64,000 nt of DNA from Bostrychus sinensis (lineage: Eukaryota; Chordata; Actinopteri; Gobiiformes; Eleotridae): assembly GCA_020698575.1 (NCBI GenBank), contig CM036255.1, positions 3,829,001 to 3,893,000 on the forward strand, read 5' to 3'. The notes under the pieces are model-generated. The model made no database searches, was not told where the DNA came from, and saw nothing but the letters and a program-made list of their open reading frames with translations. Positions 31,767-41,358 of this stretch are shown one piece after another (positions within the stretch are counted from its first letter, which is position 1; each line of letters begins with the position of its first letter). Both the position numbers and the translations under genes were made by a program.

Positions 31767-34700
31767 GTATGTTTTAGTTTATATCCCAATTTCACAAATA
31801 GAGTTACTGCTTATTTTATATTCAGCAATATCCAGTAATTCAGTATTTGGATGACATAGCTAAAGCTCCCTAAACCTAAAGGGTCGTGTACACGTCAAAC
31901 AGTTGGAGCAAGTAAGAAACATGGATCATGCCACAGTTCTGTTTACAGTGGACTCAACATTAAGTTTATAATCAACCGTACTCGTTGAACTTTGTAAACA
32001 ATGTACCTTTGCACAATATTGCCACCTCCTGGTTAATTAAGGTGACGTAATAAGATAATGGCACAAAACACACCTATAAAAGGTATTCTGTATACCAATG
32101 TCAGTCTAAACATTCTATTCCTTCCAGACTGGACCAACATATGGTCGGAAGATGATGACAGGGTATTTGTATTCCAAAGGCATTAAAGCCTGTGAGGGCA
32201 GGGTGGGGAAAATGTTAAGGACTATGCATCAACCCTATCACCAAGCACGGCAGCAGGTTAGTGAAACACACTACGCAATTTGCTTTATACACATTCAGTG
32301 CCCTCCACTAATATTGGCACCCTTGGTAAATATATATATATAATATATGCTAAAGAAGGTGGTAAAAATGGTCTTTATTGCTTTAACATTTTGATCTTTT
32401 TTAAAAAATATTAACAAAAACCCTTCACATTTACAAAATACTATTGCTAGTGATTTATTACTGTACCTTGGGGGACAGAGCTTTTGCCATTGCTGCCCCC
32501 ACCCTCTGGAACTCTCTCCCCCCACACATCCGTGCCTCAGACTCTCTTCAAATTTTCAAAAAACAGTTAAAAACCTATCTCTTTAAACTAGCTTTCAACC
32601 CTTAATAACATCTCTCCTGTTCTTTTGTTTGTCATATGTTTGTTTCTTGTAAAGCGTCTTTGAGTTGTGTGAAAAGCGCTATATAAAATTGATGTATTAT
32701 TATTATTATTAATATTATTAAGAGAAACGGTGACTTGAATATATTTTAACCATCACTTTCTGTTTAAACTCCTTTAATCATTCATTACAAAAGTTGCAAA
32801 ATTTCAAACACAATTGTGATGTGCAGCAAAAGGTTCACAATATGGTAGTAAAGATTAGATAGTAATTATTTGCTCATATTTATCAATATTTTATGAATTA
32901 TTAATATTTATTATTTACCAGATTCATTGGTTTTAAAAATGTTGTTCTGGTTTTAGGGTGCCCGGAATTTAAATCCTATACCCTACAATGCTCAGTACAT
33001 GGGGCACAAGCTACATATTGATCAGAATGAAAAGCTTGTCATGTTTGGTGTCACTCATGTAATGGCTATTGATGGCTTCAGTAAAAAAGTTGTAGGCCAT
33101 TCCATAATGCCAATAAAAAACAACCTCAGAATTTATGAGGAGGTGTACAGGTAAATCAACCCCAGACTTCTTGCCTACATGATGTGAAAATAACAGAATA
33201 ACCATGAATTACTGTTTTGTATCCTAGACCTGCAGTGCTAACATATGGTCTTTGGGACCAAGTAAGAGTGGATTGTGGAGCGGAGTTTTTCCTCTCACTG
33301 TTCATGCAGCAAAAACTGGCAGAACACAGACACAATCAACAAAGGCAAGCCTATGTTCAGACACCTTCTACTCAGGTAAGATAAATAGTAGTTATGCAGG
33401 CTGCAATCAGCAATTATTTGGATAATGGATTAATGTTTATTATTTTTACAATTAATTGATTAATAATTAGGTAGTAAAGCACATTTAAATATGTGGTGAC
33501 CCTGGAGGCCTAATGGAGACCTGTGGTGTGGTTAAAAGTTTTTTTAGTTACCTTCAAAAAATATCAGTAATAATACAAAAAAATGAATTTTTTTAATCTA
33601 AAACACAAAAGGTACCTATTCTTTCAGTGTTTCTGTGACCTAAAACCCCTTCTCAGAACACATAATGATTTCATAATGATGAATCTAATACTAACTAAGA
33701 TACTTATTATTTTAATAATCAATTAAAATAAATTTATCTAATTAGTTGTTGCAGTCTTTTTATGCAAATGGTAGATTCTCATATTGCCACATTCTACTGT
33801 GTGTGCTATGCACACCTATGGGCATAACATTATGAACAGAGGTAGACACTAATCCCTCACATTTACTTGAGTAACTTTTTGAATAAATTGCACTTTAAGT
33901 GCATATTTGGTTACTGTACCCACCTCTGATTATGAATTAAATATTGTGGCTGGTGTATTCCCTTAATTATGATTCAGTGAACTTAAACCTTCTCATACTC
34001 TTTTATAGAACCATGTTATAGAACGAATGTGGTCGGAAGTGAATGCTCGTGTTAACTACCCCCTAAAGACAGCTTTGGTGCAGCTGGTTGACAGTGAGGA
34101 AGTAGATATAGAGGACAACTTATCAAAGTTTTGTGTGTCAAACCTGACGTGCCAGATGGCCCAGATTGGCACAACAAATTTTATAGAGGCCTGGAACGCT
34201 CATAGAATCCCAGTTATGTTTGAATCTTAGTGTCTTGGTGTATGTACCACTGTCATTTAATGTTTGATAAACATAATAAAAACATAATCTTCACTTCTTA
34301 TCTACACACTTCTTTGCTCTTGGCCATTTCCCTGCTCCTTCCTTACCTCTACTTCCTGTAGCCTCACTGCTCCACTGAGGTCTTTTTCATTCACACACAT
34401 TCTGGAATGAAAGTTTTGCTGCAACCTTCATTCCTCTTTTTCCCAGGTAGACCTCTACCTCTCTACATACATGTACTGCATCACACTGACTACTAATAAC
34501 ATTAGCAATACAGTGTATTTGTTGCAGTCAGTGTTAAGTATATTTTATAAACAAATGGCACAAATGAATGATATTTATTAATGTAAAGTAATCATCAAGT
34601 TTAGATAACTGGGTTGCTTTTTTGCTTTTATTATATTTAGGAAAAGGAATCCCAAATGAGCTTGCTTTGGGAGGGTGTCCTGCTAAACTTTCAGAAGATT

Positions 34701-34942
34701 TTCTACCTACTGCAGGTCTTGCTGCTGACCTCTATCACCAAGAAACGGGATCAGAACTGAAAAGGGAATCAATTTTTGGAGCTGATCCCTTCCCCTCAGA
34801 AGAAGCGAAACAATGGTGTGAAACAGAGTTTTCATCCCACTTCAATTTATCATCCCTATTTGAAAGTGTGGTGCACCGTAATTACACTCCCTTTAAAGAT
34901 GCTGTGAGATCAATTATTGAAATAGCCAGGAGATCTAGTTAA
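31554..34942 (+). CDS. DDE integrase-type transposase, gene 1 (six exons)
   Basis: Exons 31,554-31,766, 32,128-32,256, 32,957-33,150, 33,228-33,375, 34,009-34,213 and 34,641-34,942 join in phase to about 396 residues. Exon 1 encodes a helix-turn-helix (GMSCSDIAEALCAHFG, SERNVQRWC); exon 2 a second DNA-binding part (TGPTYGRKMMTGYLYSKGI). The catalytic fold follows: HIDQN (first Asp), AIDGFSKKVVG, RVDCGAEF (second Asp) and NHVIERMWSEVN (Glu). The exon 5 donor has TT instead of GT at 34,214-34,215, so normal splicing would fail and translation would stop at TAG 34,228-34,230 after 301 residues. The catalytic triad would remain but about 100 C-terminal residues would be lost. Relationship to IS3EU/Ginger elements is inferred from the rve-like triad. 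Confidence 0.8.
32128..32256 (+). CDS. Transposase gene 1, exon 2
   Basis: The acceptor CCTTCCAG and donor CAGCAG/GTTAGT bracket 43 codons. TGPTYGRKMM and GIKACEGRVGKML are the conserved DNA-binding blocks of this transposase type. Confidence 0.85.
32466..32715 (+). repeat. 5'-truncated LINE in transposase intron 2
   Basis: DRAFAIAAPTLWNSLPPHIR and the following LQIFKKQLKTYLFKLAFNP are readable in one frame (32,475-32,604), the C-terminus of an L2-type ORF2. The copy ends with the LINE tail GCTATATAAAATTGATG and (ATT)n at 32,694-32,711. Confidence 0.85.
32957..33150 (+). CDS. Transposase gene 1, exon 3 (first catalytic Asp)
   Basis: 194 nt, acceptor GGTTTTAG, donor TACAG/GTAAAT. It encodes YMGHKLHIDQNEKL, with the first catalytic aspartate, and the AIDGFSKKVVG strand. 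The paralogous exon in gene 2 is also exactly 194 nt. Confidence 0.9.
33228..33375 (+). CDS. Transposase gene 1, exon 4 (second catalytic Asp)
   Basis: 148 nt from ATCCTAG to ACTCAG/GTAAGA. It encodes VRVDCGAEFFLSLF, the D-x3-EF block with the second catalytic aspartate, and a polar linker rich in His and Gln. Confidence 0.9.
33376..34008. other. Transposase gene 1 intron 4
   Basis: AT-rich intron without recognised repeats or genes. Confidence 0.5.
34009..34230 (+). CDS. Transposase gene 1, exon 5 (catalytic Glu) with mutated donor
   Basis: The acceptor TTTTATAG is normal. NHVIERMWSEVN holds the catalytic glutamate. By alignment to gene 2 (CCTG/GTATGT) the donor should be at 34,214, but the sequence reads CCCAG/TTATGT. 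Read-through ends at TAG 34,228-34,230. AATAAA lies at 34,273-34,278, 43 bp after that stop, and could end a short transcript. Confidence 0.8.
   Translation, partial: NHVIERMWSEVNARVNYPLKTALVQLVDSEEVDIEDNLSKFCVSNLTCQMAQIGTTNFIEAWNAHRIPVMFES
34641..34942 (+). CDS. Transposase gene 1, exon 6
   Basis: The acceptor TATATTTAG is followed by a phase-1 coding stretch GKGIPNELALGGCP ... ARRSS and TAA at 34,940-34,942. The start block GKGIPN is shared with gene 2. It could be used only if the damaged exon 5 donor is bypassed. Confidence 0.75.
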
Positions 34943-35519
34943 GCTTCCATTTTGGACCACTCAGAAGACCTTGTCCTTACGCAAGTCTTCAGTTCTATCC
35001 ATATGTTCAAAATCCAATAGTTCAGGTCAAGACTCTGATTTTGGACACTTCATCATGTTGATCTGTTCCAGCCATTTCTTTACCACTATGTTTGTGTGTC
35101 CAGGGGAAGAATGCATTTGGGCACAACTACTGTATGTGTGTTCAGTTTAAAAGCTATCAAAAGTAAAAAATAAAACATTTTCTTAACAGCTGTTTATATT
35201 GAACAATGTAAAAGTGTTCAAATATACTGCACTGTTTTGTTTTTTTTCTGCGCATGAACAATGGAGAACTTTGAACATAATATTAACCCCAAACCTGCAA
35301 AAACAATAGCTGGCACTGAACATACAAGTTTAGGGTTCTGTACTCTTAAAAAATAGCAGTACTGGCGAGAGTCCCTTGGATTCTTGTATATTGGCACAGA
35401 ATAGAATAGAAATAAAATAATTATTATTTTGTTAGGCTATAAAAAAGAAGATGCGGGCTCGCGCGCGCGCGATGGGTCCATGCCATCCATACATGGGACT
35501 ACAATACTTCTTGGGAGTT
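34943..35519. other. 3' region of transposase gene 1
   Basis: An AATAAA at about 35,168 may end the full-length transcript. A (GC)n stretch (CGCGCGCGCG) lies at 35,459-35,470. No gene is seen. Confidence 0.45.
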
Positions 35520-36120
35520 ATGGGGGGACCGGCAAGATGGCGGAGAGGGCAGTCGCGCTGTGAAAAGCTCCGTGTAGCGGACCCTGAAAAAGACTAAATT
35601 ATGAATCAGTGACTCACAAATAACTACAGAAAAGCAACTTTGAAAATCAAATACTGTCCAAAACCTGGAAAATGACATTGCTGTGATACAAACAAAGAAG
35701 GACTGGTAAGCTAAAACATTGAATAGCAAGATGGCTAAAACTAGCGACAAAGTTAACAAGGCACTGCTAACTCACGACTACGCATGGAGACAGACGCTAA
35801 GGGAACCAAAAATGCTCTAACATCGCCATGTAAAGCTCCCGTGCCTCTCAAAAAGCAAAGAGGAGGAGAAGAAGACACAGCAATAAACGCCGGAAAAGGT
35901 GAGATGATATTGGCAGCGGTGGAAAGTCTGAAAAAAATGATGGAAGACCTTAAAAACGAAATGAGGCAAAATACGCTCTCCATCTCAAATATAGCCAAAG
36001 CAGTTGAATTTAACTGCGCCAAAATCAAAGAATGTAAGGAAAAGAATAAAGAGATGGAAAAGGAGCTAAAACAACTTAAAACCGTAAACACTGAGCTGAG
36101 TAATTAATGTATTAAAAAAA
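35520..36120 (+). pseudogene. L1-type LINE 5' end with ORF1 coiled-coil fragment
   Basis: CAAGATGGCGGAGAGGGCAG near 35,533 and a 5' untranslated-like stretch precede an ATG at 35,731 (MAKTSDKVNKALLT). A frameshift near 35,785 leads into a 107-codon frame rich in Lys and Glu that forms a coiled coil (MMEDLKNEMRQNTL, then KECKEKNKEMEKELKQLK), typical of L1 ORF1. The RNA-binding part and ORF2 are missing, so only the 5' end is present. Confidence 0.7.
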
Positions 36121-36176
36121 AAAGAACAAGGAAAGAACTGTTGATCAAGGTCATTCATTAATGATAGTACCTGGAT

Positions 36177-36187
36177 GACCCGGAAGT
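36177..36187 (+). promoter_or_regulatory. ETS-like motif upstream of transposase gene 2
   Basis: GACCCGGAAGT, identical to the 11-mer at 31,431, lies 93 bp before the ATG at 36,281. Confidence 0.5.
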
Positions 36188-37332
36188 AAAATCGTTAGTG
36201 TGTTTAACTGTGGGACGTTTGTGCGCATCCGTGGTGGTGGTGGTGCAGTGGGTGGCCATCGTTTTGGGCTTTGGGTTGAAATGGCTTAGCGATACAAGGA
36301 CATAATTTGCGACCTGGTGCAGAGGCATGCACAAATTTCACAGTACCTTTCAGACATGGGTGCAGGGCGTGGCTCTGTCATGAGCGTGAGAAGATTTAGC
36401 GAAGTTTATAAACTCAAACGAGAGGTTTCTGATACGCAGTTGGAAGTTTATATTTTATCCGTAATCGCAGAGGTAATCTATTGTAAGAAACAAAGAAATA
36501 TGTTTATTATGACCTTGCTACACTACTTTATCTTGCTTTGTTCAGCTTTCTTAGACTGGCCCAACTTTTGGCCGAAAAATCATACCAGTTACTTGGCGTC
36601 AAAGTGAGTTTTTGTTGCTGAAAACCGGGTAGGGAACACTATTGCCAAGTACAGTATAGTTGTATATTATAATTTAGCATTAGCCTACACTGTCGAAAAG
36701 TCAAATACAATAAAAATAGTTTTATTTCATGAAACAAACAAACAAATTCCCAAGGCACTCTCTGATAAGAATAAAATTAGTTAGGACATGTCAGACTTTG
36801 CTGAGCCCCAACGCTTTTCGGGTTAGACGTATTCTCCTTATAGGACTTCTATACTTGTATGACAGTGTACAGAGACAACACTGCTATCTAGTGTTTTTAT
36901 TTAATGTATGTCTACATATGTATATGTGTACTCTCTGTACCACTCCTTTTCAGGTGTAGAAGATCTATTGGTGCAATGAGGCTCACAGTGCATATTAGCT
37001 TTTGTTTCTTCCCCTGATAAAGGCTGGAAAACCAAAACGGACTGAGGCTCAGTCTATTATGGCGTGCCCTAAATAATACATTTTATCTTTATTAGAGAGA
37101 GCCTCCGGTAAGGCATATTCATATAGATTGTACCTTCCAAAAGAGCGTGTCCTGGCTCCTAGCTTTCTTTCATGTTGAGCAGCTTATGCAATTTACATAT
37201 TTTAATTTGATTTAATATTGTGACACTGTTATTAATTGTTTGTATCAATGAAACAGACTAATAGGTGGCATATTGTATCACTATCACTATTGCATAATGT
37301 CATAAGATTTTGTGTATCATTTCATTGTACAG

Positions 37333-37526
37333 GGTCTGCAGAACTTTAATCCAGTGCCCTACCATGCTGCCTACATGGGTCATGAACTCTACTTGGATCA
37401 GAACAGAAAGCTGGCCATGTTTGGAGGGACCCATATAATCGCTGTTGATGGATACAACAACAAAGTAGTGGCTCATGCAACGATGCCTGTGAAAAATAAC
37501 CTCACTATATATGAAGAGGTCAACAG
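37333..37526 (+). pseudogene. Transposase gene 2, exon 3 (open)
   Basis: 194 nt with good acceptor (TTGTACAG) and donor (AACAG/GTTTGT). It keeps YMGHELYLDQNRKLAMFGG and AVDGYNNKVVAHATMP, the first catalytic region. It is the best-preserved exon of this gene. Confidence 0.85.
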
Positions 37527-37639
37527 GTTTGTTCCCAGTAACAAATACATTTTAAGTCATCCTAAAATGTGCTGTCTCCCTGTATATAGAATGTGGGCTA
37601 TAGTTACCTTTTACTTTCAGCTGTACTGCTTTCACAGGA

Positions 37640-38500
37640 GTAAATCTTCTGCCTACATCTGACCCTCTCCTCTGCATCCTCTTCTCTCACATCAACTAAC
37701 TTCATGTCCTCTTTCACTGCATCCATAAATCTCCTCTTGGGTCTTCCTCTAGGCCTCCGGCTCTAACCTCAGCCTCATCCTTCTATCCATATATTCACTA
37801 GGGGTGGGAATCTTAGGACATCTCATGTTTTGATTCGATTTCGATTCAGAGGCCCACATTTGGATTCAAAGGTGATGTATCAGCATTGCTTATTCAACAA
37901 TAATTCATTTTAATTTTATGATTTATATCTGAAACCTAATTTTAAACACTTTCTACTCCAAAAAACAAAATTAGACAACTAATAATTGACATGTTGCCAT
38001 AGCAAATTCTGTTGCAACCCAGTAGATTTGTATTGTATTACTTTAATAATTTGTAGTCTTTGCAAAATTACAATTATTAGCTTTTCTGAATCGATTCAGA
38101 ATCATTTTGAAGAAATGATTGATACATCAGAAAAATTATTTTTCTAATATTCACTATCCCTCTTCTGTACATGCTCAAACTATATGTCTGGCCTCTCTAA
38201 CTTCATCTACCAAACACCTCACGAGCTGTCCCTCTGATGCACTCATTCCCAATCCTATTCAACGTCAGCATGAACAAACAGAACAGACATATCTTCAGCT
38301 CTGCTACCTCCAAGCGACTGTCTCTATTAACTATACATCTCTGCTTTACCAGTGTCTTTATCAAACAGAACACCTGACACGTATTTACACCCATTTCATC
38401 ATGCTTGAACATGCCTCTTCATGTTTGAGTCACATATTGATTTGGAATAGATTTAACATTGGATGCCCTTCCTGACACAACACTTTGCATTTCTCCTGGC
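37640..38500 (-). repeat. RTE-type LINE remnant (minus) split by an insertion
   Basis: In reverse the segment before 37,792 contains an RPRGRPK-like block (complement of GGGTCTTCCTCTAGGCC) typical of the C-terminus of RTE-type LINEs, and the segment after 38,155 continues the same consensus. The split is explained by the element at 37,800-38,147. Confidence 0.55.
37800..38147. mobile_element. 348-bp hAT-like insertion with 8-bp target duplication
   Basis: TATTCACT occurs at 37,792-37,799 and again at 38,148-38,155, directly bordering a segment that begins AGGGGTGGGAATC. An 8-bp duplication and GGGGTGGGAA-like end fit hAT elements. The terminal repeats are poor, so the class is inferred from the duplication. 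Confidence 0.7.
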
Positions 38501-38755
38501 TTGGGACTGGTACCACAAGATAAATATTAATGAATCAGTCTTATCTAGCATTTTTAGGCACTCACAAAGTTGCTTTTTCACAATTAGGTGCATAATTGAT
38601 TCAAGTCACACTTGTTTGTGGAAAGCTATTTCTGTGGTCACCAATGCACTTGGGTAAACTTCAGATTACTATGACTAATTTTTATCTCTTTACAGTTTAA
38701 GGTTTGCAGCAGAAATAATTGCCTTCTAATGGAGGCTCTAATCAGCTGACAGGCC

Positions 38756-39119
38756 AGGAACTACTTGACATGGACTAACATTAGCAGATATTGTGTGTCT
38801 AACCTGACTGGTCAGCTTTGTGACATTGGCATAAAGAGAGTCATTCAAGCTTGGAAAGAACACAGAATACCTGGTATGTTGAAACTGTGTCAAGCCTTTA
38901 ATCAAGACATTGATTGCAATAACAAATATTTGCATTACAGGAAAAGGAATTCCCAATCGGTTTGCAGAAAGAGGGTGTTTGAAAAAAGTCCCACATGGCT
39001 TACTTCATCTACCTGAAGCAGCCAGCCTTTACACTGAGGAACGCACCTTAACAAGAGTCTCATTTGGAACAGAGCCCTTTTCAGCTGCAGAACAGAAGGC
39101 TATAGCATCTTTTTGCTGA
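38756..39119 (+). pseudogene. Transposase gene 2, 3' exons
   Basis: NISRYCVSNLTGQLCDIGIKRVIQAW lies in 38,780-38,871 with a normal donor (CCTG/GTATGT), the position where gene 1 is mutated. The last exon (38,941-39,119) encodes GKGIPNRFAERGCL ... KAIASFC and ends in TGA. Confidence 0.75.
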
Positions 39120-39244
39120 AGGTTTACCTGATACAACAGATCTTTACAAACAAGCTGTACCTTTTAAAGATGCACAGACTTAACAAAAGGGCATTGTGCT
39201 TGCATGGAACAGAACACTGACAATAAACAGTATTTAACAACAGC

Positions 39245-39441
39245 TTAATGATGCACGTGTATTGTTTCTTCTAGCACCTTTAATGCATCAGACAGGCCTG
39301 CTACAATAATTAGATTGGCTGCCAAGTTTTCCCCTCTGCATTTCACACACTGAGAAGAATTAAGCAGCCATTGTTCAATGCACACTTTGCATCCAATTAG
39401 TGTTCTGCAGCAGGTAGACAAAACTGGCTCATTGACTGGCC
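39245..39441 (-). CDS. RING gene, last exon (Cys finger)
   Basis: The exon starts after TTTTACAG in phase 1 and ends in TAA at 39,245-39,247. It encodes PVNEPVLSTCCRTLIGCKVC, IEQW and QCVKCR, the C-terminal two thirds of the finger; the first Cys pair (NCCVCKG) is in the preceding exon. Confidence 0.8.
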
Positions 39442-41260
39442 CTGTAAAATAAATACTATATTTCAAAATCATACATTTTTTGTAGACTGCATCTGAACTG
39501 AGAATACATTTTCAGCATACCCTTGCAAACACAGCAGTTGAAGGCCTCTCTAACTTGCCCTGCTTGTGTCTCATTTAGGACATAAGCTGGTCTTGCATTA
39601 ATGGCAATCTCTGATAGTTTTGTTATGGTTGATGTCACATCCGGTAGAGACTGGGCAGCCAACACCAGCTCTTCAATTTTTTCATAGACCTCTTGCATGG
39701 CTGCCATTTCATCCTCTTTGCGGCTACAGGGAAAGAAAAACATTGGCTGAAGTCCTTATTTAACTGACCTCAAATTTGAGAGCATTGTGACAATTATTTT
39801 TCCCTTGAAGATTGATCATTTTAAACTGGATTGAATAACAGCATAAAAGCATTACACTAAAGACAAATCTTCTCTGTAATGCCCATTCAACTTTTTTACA
39901 TTGTGTGTATTGAAGGGAGAGATCAATCATTTCATCCACTCCAGAATGCCTCATTCTCACTCTTGGGGAGAAAAGTATTCACCTTGATCTCCGTCGTTTT
40001 CCAGTCTGCAGGTCTGCAAACTCCTGTTCTGCCACTGCAAGAATTTTTCTGGCATTTTGCTTCCAATAGATGGAGCCTGGTTGAAAAAAAGTGACAATAA
40101 GCATTCTAAATCTACAATAGACTAAATTATTTACACCATTCATTCAATCATCCATCTTTGCCCATGCATCCCACACAATATTTACACTAATGCATACTAA
40201 TCTAACACTTGGTATACACGTTTGACACTTATAATATATAATACTGTACCTCTTGTTCCCTCTGAATCTAGGATTTCATTGCCCTGTGCATCAGTAATTT
40301 TTAATGGGTCATAACTTCCAAGGGCATCCTGGACCTTTCCGAGTATGCCCTGGACATTGGCCTCATTCTCCACAAAACGGATCACCACCATTCTGTTTGG
40401 ACGTAATTTGCCATGCACAGACTCTGCGATAAACACAGATCTAGAAAACACATTGTATATGGAGAAAAATAGACTCAATTAAAGTGTTTCTCTATTATAT
40501 CAGAATATGAAATCACTGATAAATAATATTGATGTGAAATGGTTTTTGACATAAGTTTTTGCTACAAAGGACATTAATACAGTGAAACCGCATAGGCAGT
40601 GGAAATTAAACCAGTGCAGCAATAACATTAACTTTTCTTAAACAGGTCTTGTACCACAATGTTTTCGGGTTATTTCAGTGCTACATGTAAAACAAAGCAA
40701 CTTAAAACCTTTGGAATGAGCGTGACATAACGGCTCTTGGAGGTACAGCGGCAGCGCCGGCGGATGAGGTGACAGTAGCACTTGAGCGTGCAAAACAGAA
40801 GCGCTGGGCGCTGCCGGCGGAGGGTTGCACAGGAGGGAGACGGTGTTAGCAGCGCAGTAACATCTCCACTTATTATGCCTCCATGAACTTCGTAGTGAGC
40901 CCGTGGTGTCAGGTCGAGGGTGCTGAAGTCTCCAGTAGATGAAGGAAATATAGCTATGTTTGAGCTGTCCATCAAATATAAGCTAGCTGCCGATACCTGA
41001 CAAGTTAATGATAAAAAATATATATATATAAAAAATAAGAATAAAAAACACGCATTAAGCACACATGCCTTCCCCGAAATGCAAGTAACACAATTTGGCT
41101 AAGGCTAAGCTAATGAAGGTTAGCGTAATTTACAAAAGAACAGTTACAAGAATTTAAGAACTTTATATTACCTGGAAAATTCTACCAATTTCTCAGTGGT
41201 CATATCGTCTTCTCTTAACGTGACCCTTTTGTGCTCGTTAAAGAGAATATAATGGTCCAT
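39245..41260 (-). CDS. RING-finger-like protein carried by the transposon (six exons)
   Basis: Exons on the minus strand are 41,260-41,172, 40,982-40,709, 40,440-40,250, 40,076-39,983, 39,723-39,521 and 39,441-39,245, all with GT-AG borders; exons 3 to 6 join in phase. The protein would be about 350 residues: a short N-terminal exon (MDHYILFNEHKRVTL), a Ser/Thr-rich exon 2, a middle region, an AVAEQEFADLQTGKRRRS basic stretch, a helical segment, and a C-terminal Cys finger C-x2-C ... STCC-x5-GC-x2-C ... C-x2-C. That spacing is RING/U-box-like and suggests an E3 ubiquitin ligase, though no His ligand is seen. Exon 2 fits exon 1 in one frame but exon 3 needs another, so a frameshift or missed intron lies near 40,840. 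It is convergent with the transposases. Confidence 0.7.
39521..39723 (-). CDS. RING gene, exon 5 (helical region and first Cys pair)
   Basis: 203 nt between CCCTGTAG and CAAGG/GTATGC. It encodes a predicted helical segment (MAAMQEVYEKIEELVLAAQ) and ends with NCCVCK. Confidence 0.8.
39983..40076 (-). CDS. RING gene, exon 4
   Basis: 94 nt between TTCAACCAG and ATCAAG/GTGAAT. It encodes GSIYWKQNARKILAVAEQEF and a basic KRRRSR end that may be a nuclear localisation signal. Confidence 0.75.
40250..40440 (-). CDS. RING gene, exon 3
   Basis: 191 nt between TTTTCTAG and AAGAG/GTACAG. It encodes VFIAESVHGKLRPNRMVVIR and YDPLKITDAQGNEILDSEG, a conserved-looking globular region without a known domain name. 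Confidence 0.75.
40709..40982 (-). CDS. RING gene, exon 2 (frame change inside)
   Basis: With acceptor CAGCTAG/C the first half reads LYLMDSSNIAIFPSSTGDF in phase with exon 1. The second half joins exon 3 only in a different frame (ATVTSSAGAAAVPPRAVM). GC content is high in this half. A one- or two-base indel or a small unrecognised intron near 40,840 would explain it. Confidence 0.55.
41172..41260 (-). CDS. RING gene, exon 1
   Basis: The ATG at 41,260-41,258 opens 29 codons and ends TCCAG/GTAATA. The start lies 86 bp below the ETS-like motif at 41,346-41,358. Confidence 0.7.
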
Positions 41261-41345
41261 AGCAGCTGAGCGTATTTATGGAAGCAACGTGGAACGTGAA
41301 GAAGCAGTGAAGAAGTGAGGAACGCGGCGCGAAAGTTAAGACTAA

Positions 41346-41358
41346 CCACATCCGGGTC
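41346..41358 (-). promoter_or_regulatory. ETS-like motif upstream of the RING gene
   Basis: On the minus strand it reads GACCCGGATGTGG. It differs from the two transposase motifs at one position and lies at about the same distance from the ATG. Confidence 0.45.

Larger units (their letters stand above)
36281..39119 (+). pseudogene. DDE integrase-type transposase, gene 2 (broken)
   Basis: Recognisable exons are 36,281-36,472, about 36,556-36,640, 37,333-37,526, about 38,756-38,871 and 38,941-39,119. They align with gene 1 in the same order (RKYxD helix-turn-helix region, TGPTFGRK, YMGHELYLDQNRKL, RYCVSNLTGQ, GKGIPN) but the proteins are well diverged, so the two genes are old paralogs. Damage: TAG at codon 3 (36,287-36,289), a frameshift in exon 2 after GRKII, no exon with the second catalytic Asp, no ERMW block with the catalytic Glu, and a frameshift before NISRYC. 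It cannot make an active enzyme. Its last exon ends TGA at 39,117-39,119 with AATAAA at about 39,222. Confidence 0.8.
24382..40285. repeat. Sixteen-kb block, reference copy
   Basis: This whole stretch is repeated colinearly at 47,961-64,000 with the same nested transposons in the same places. Here the coding elements keep long frames and homopolymers look normal. The left limit is the shared CAATTACA near 24,380; the right limit is set by the window end, so the real block may be longer. Confidence 0.9.

Noticed and set aside
35499..36091. Minus-strand frames opposite the L1 fragment
   Set aside because: They are shadows of the L1 ORF1 coiled-coil frame on the plus strand.
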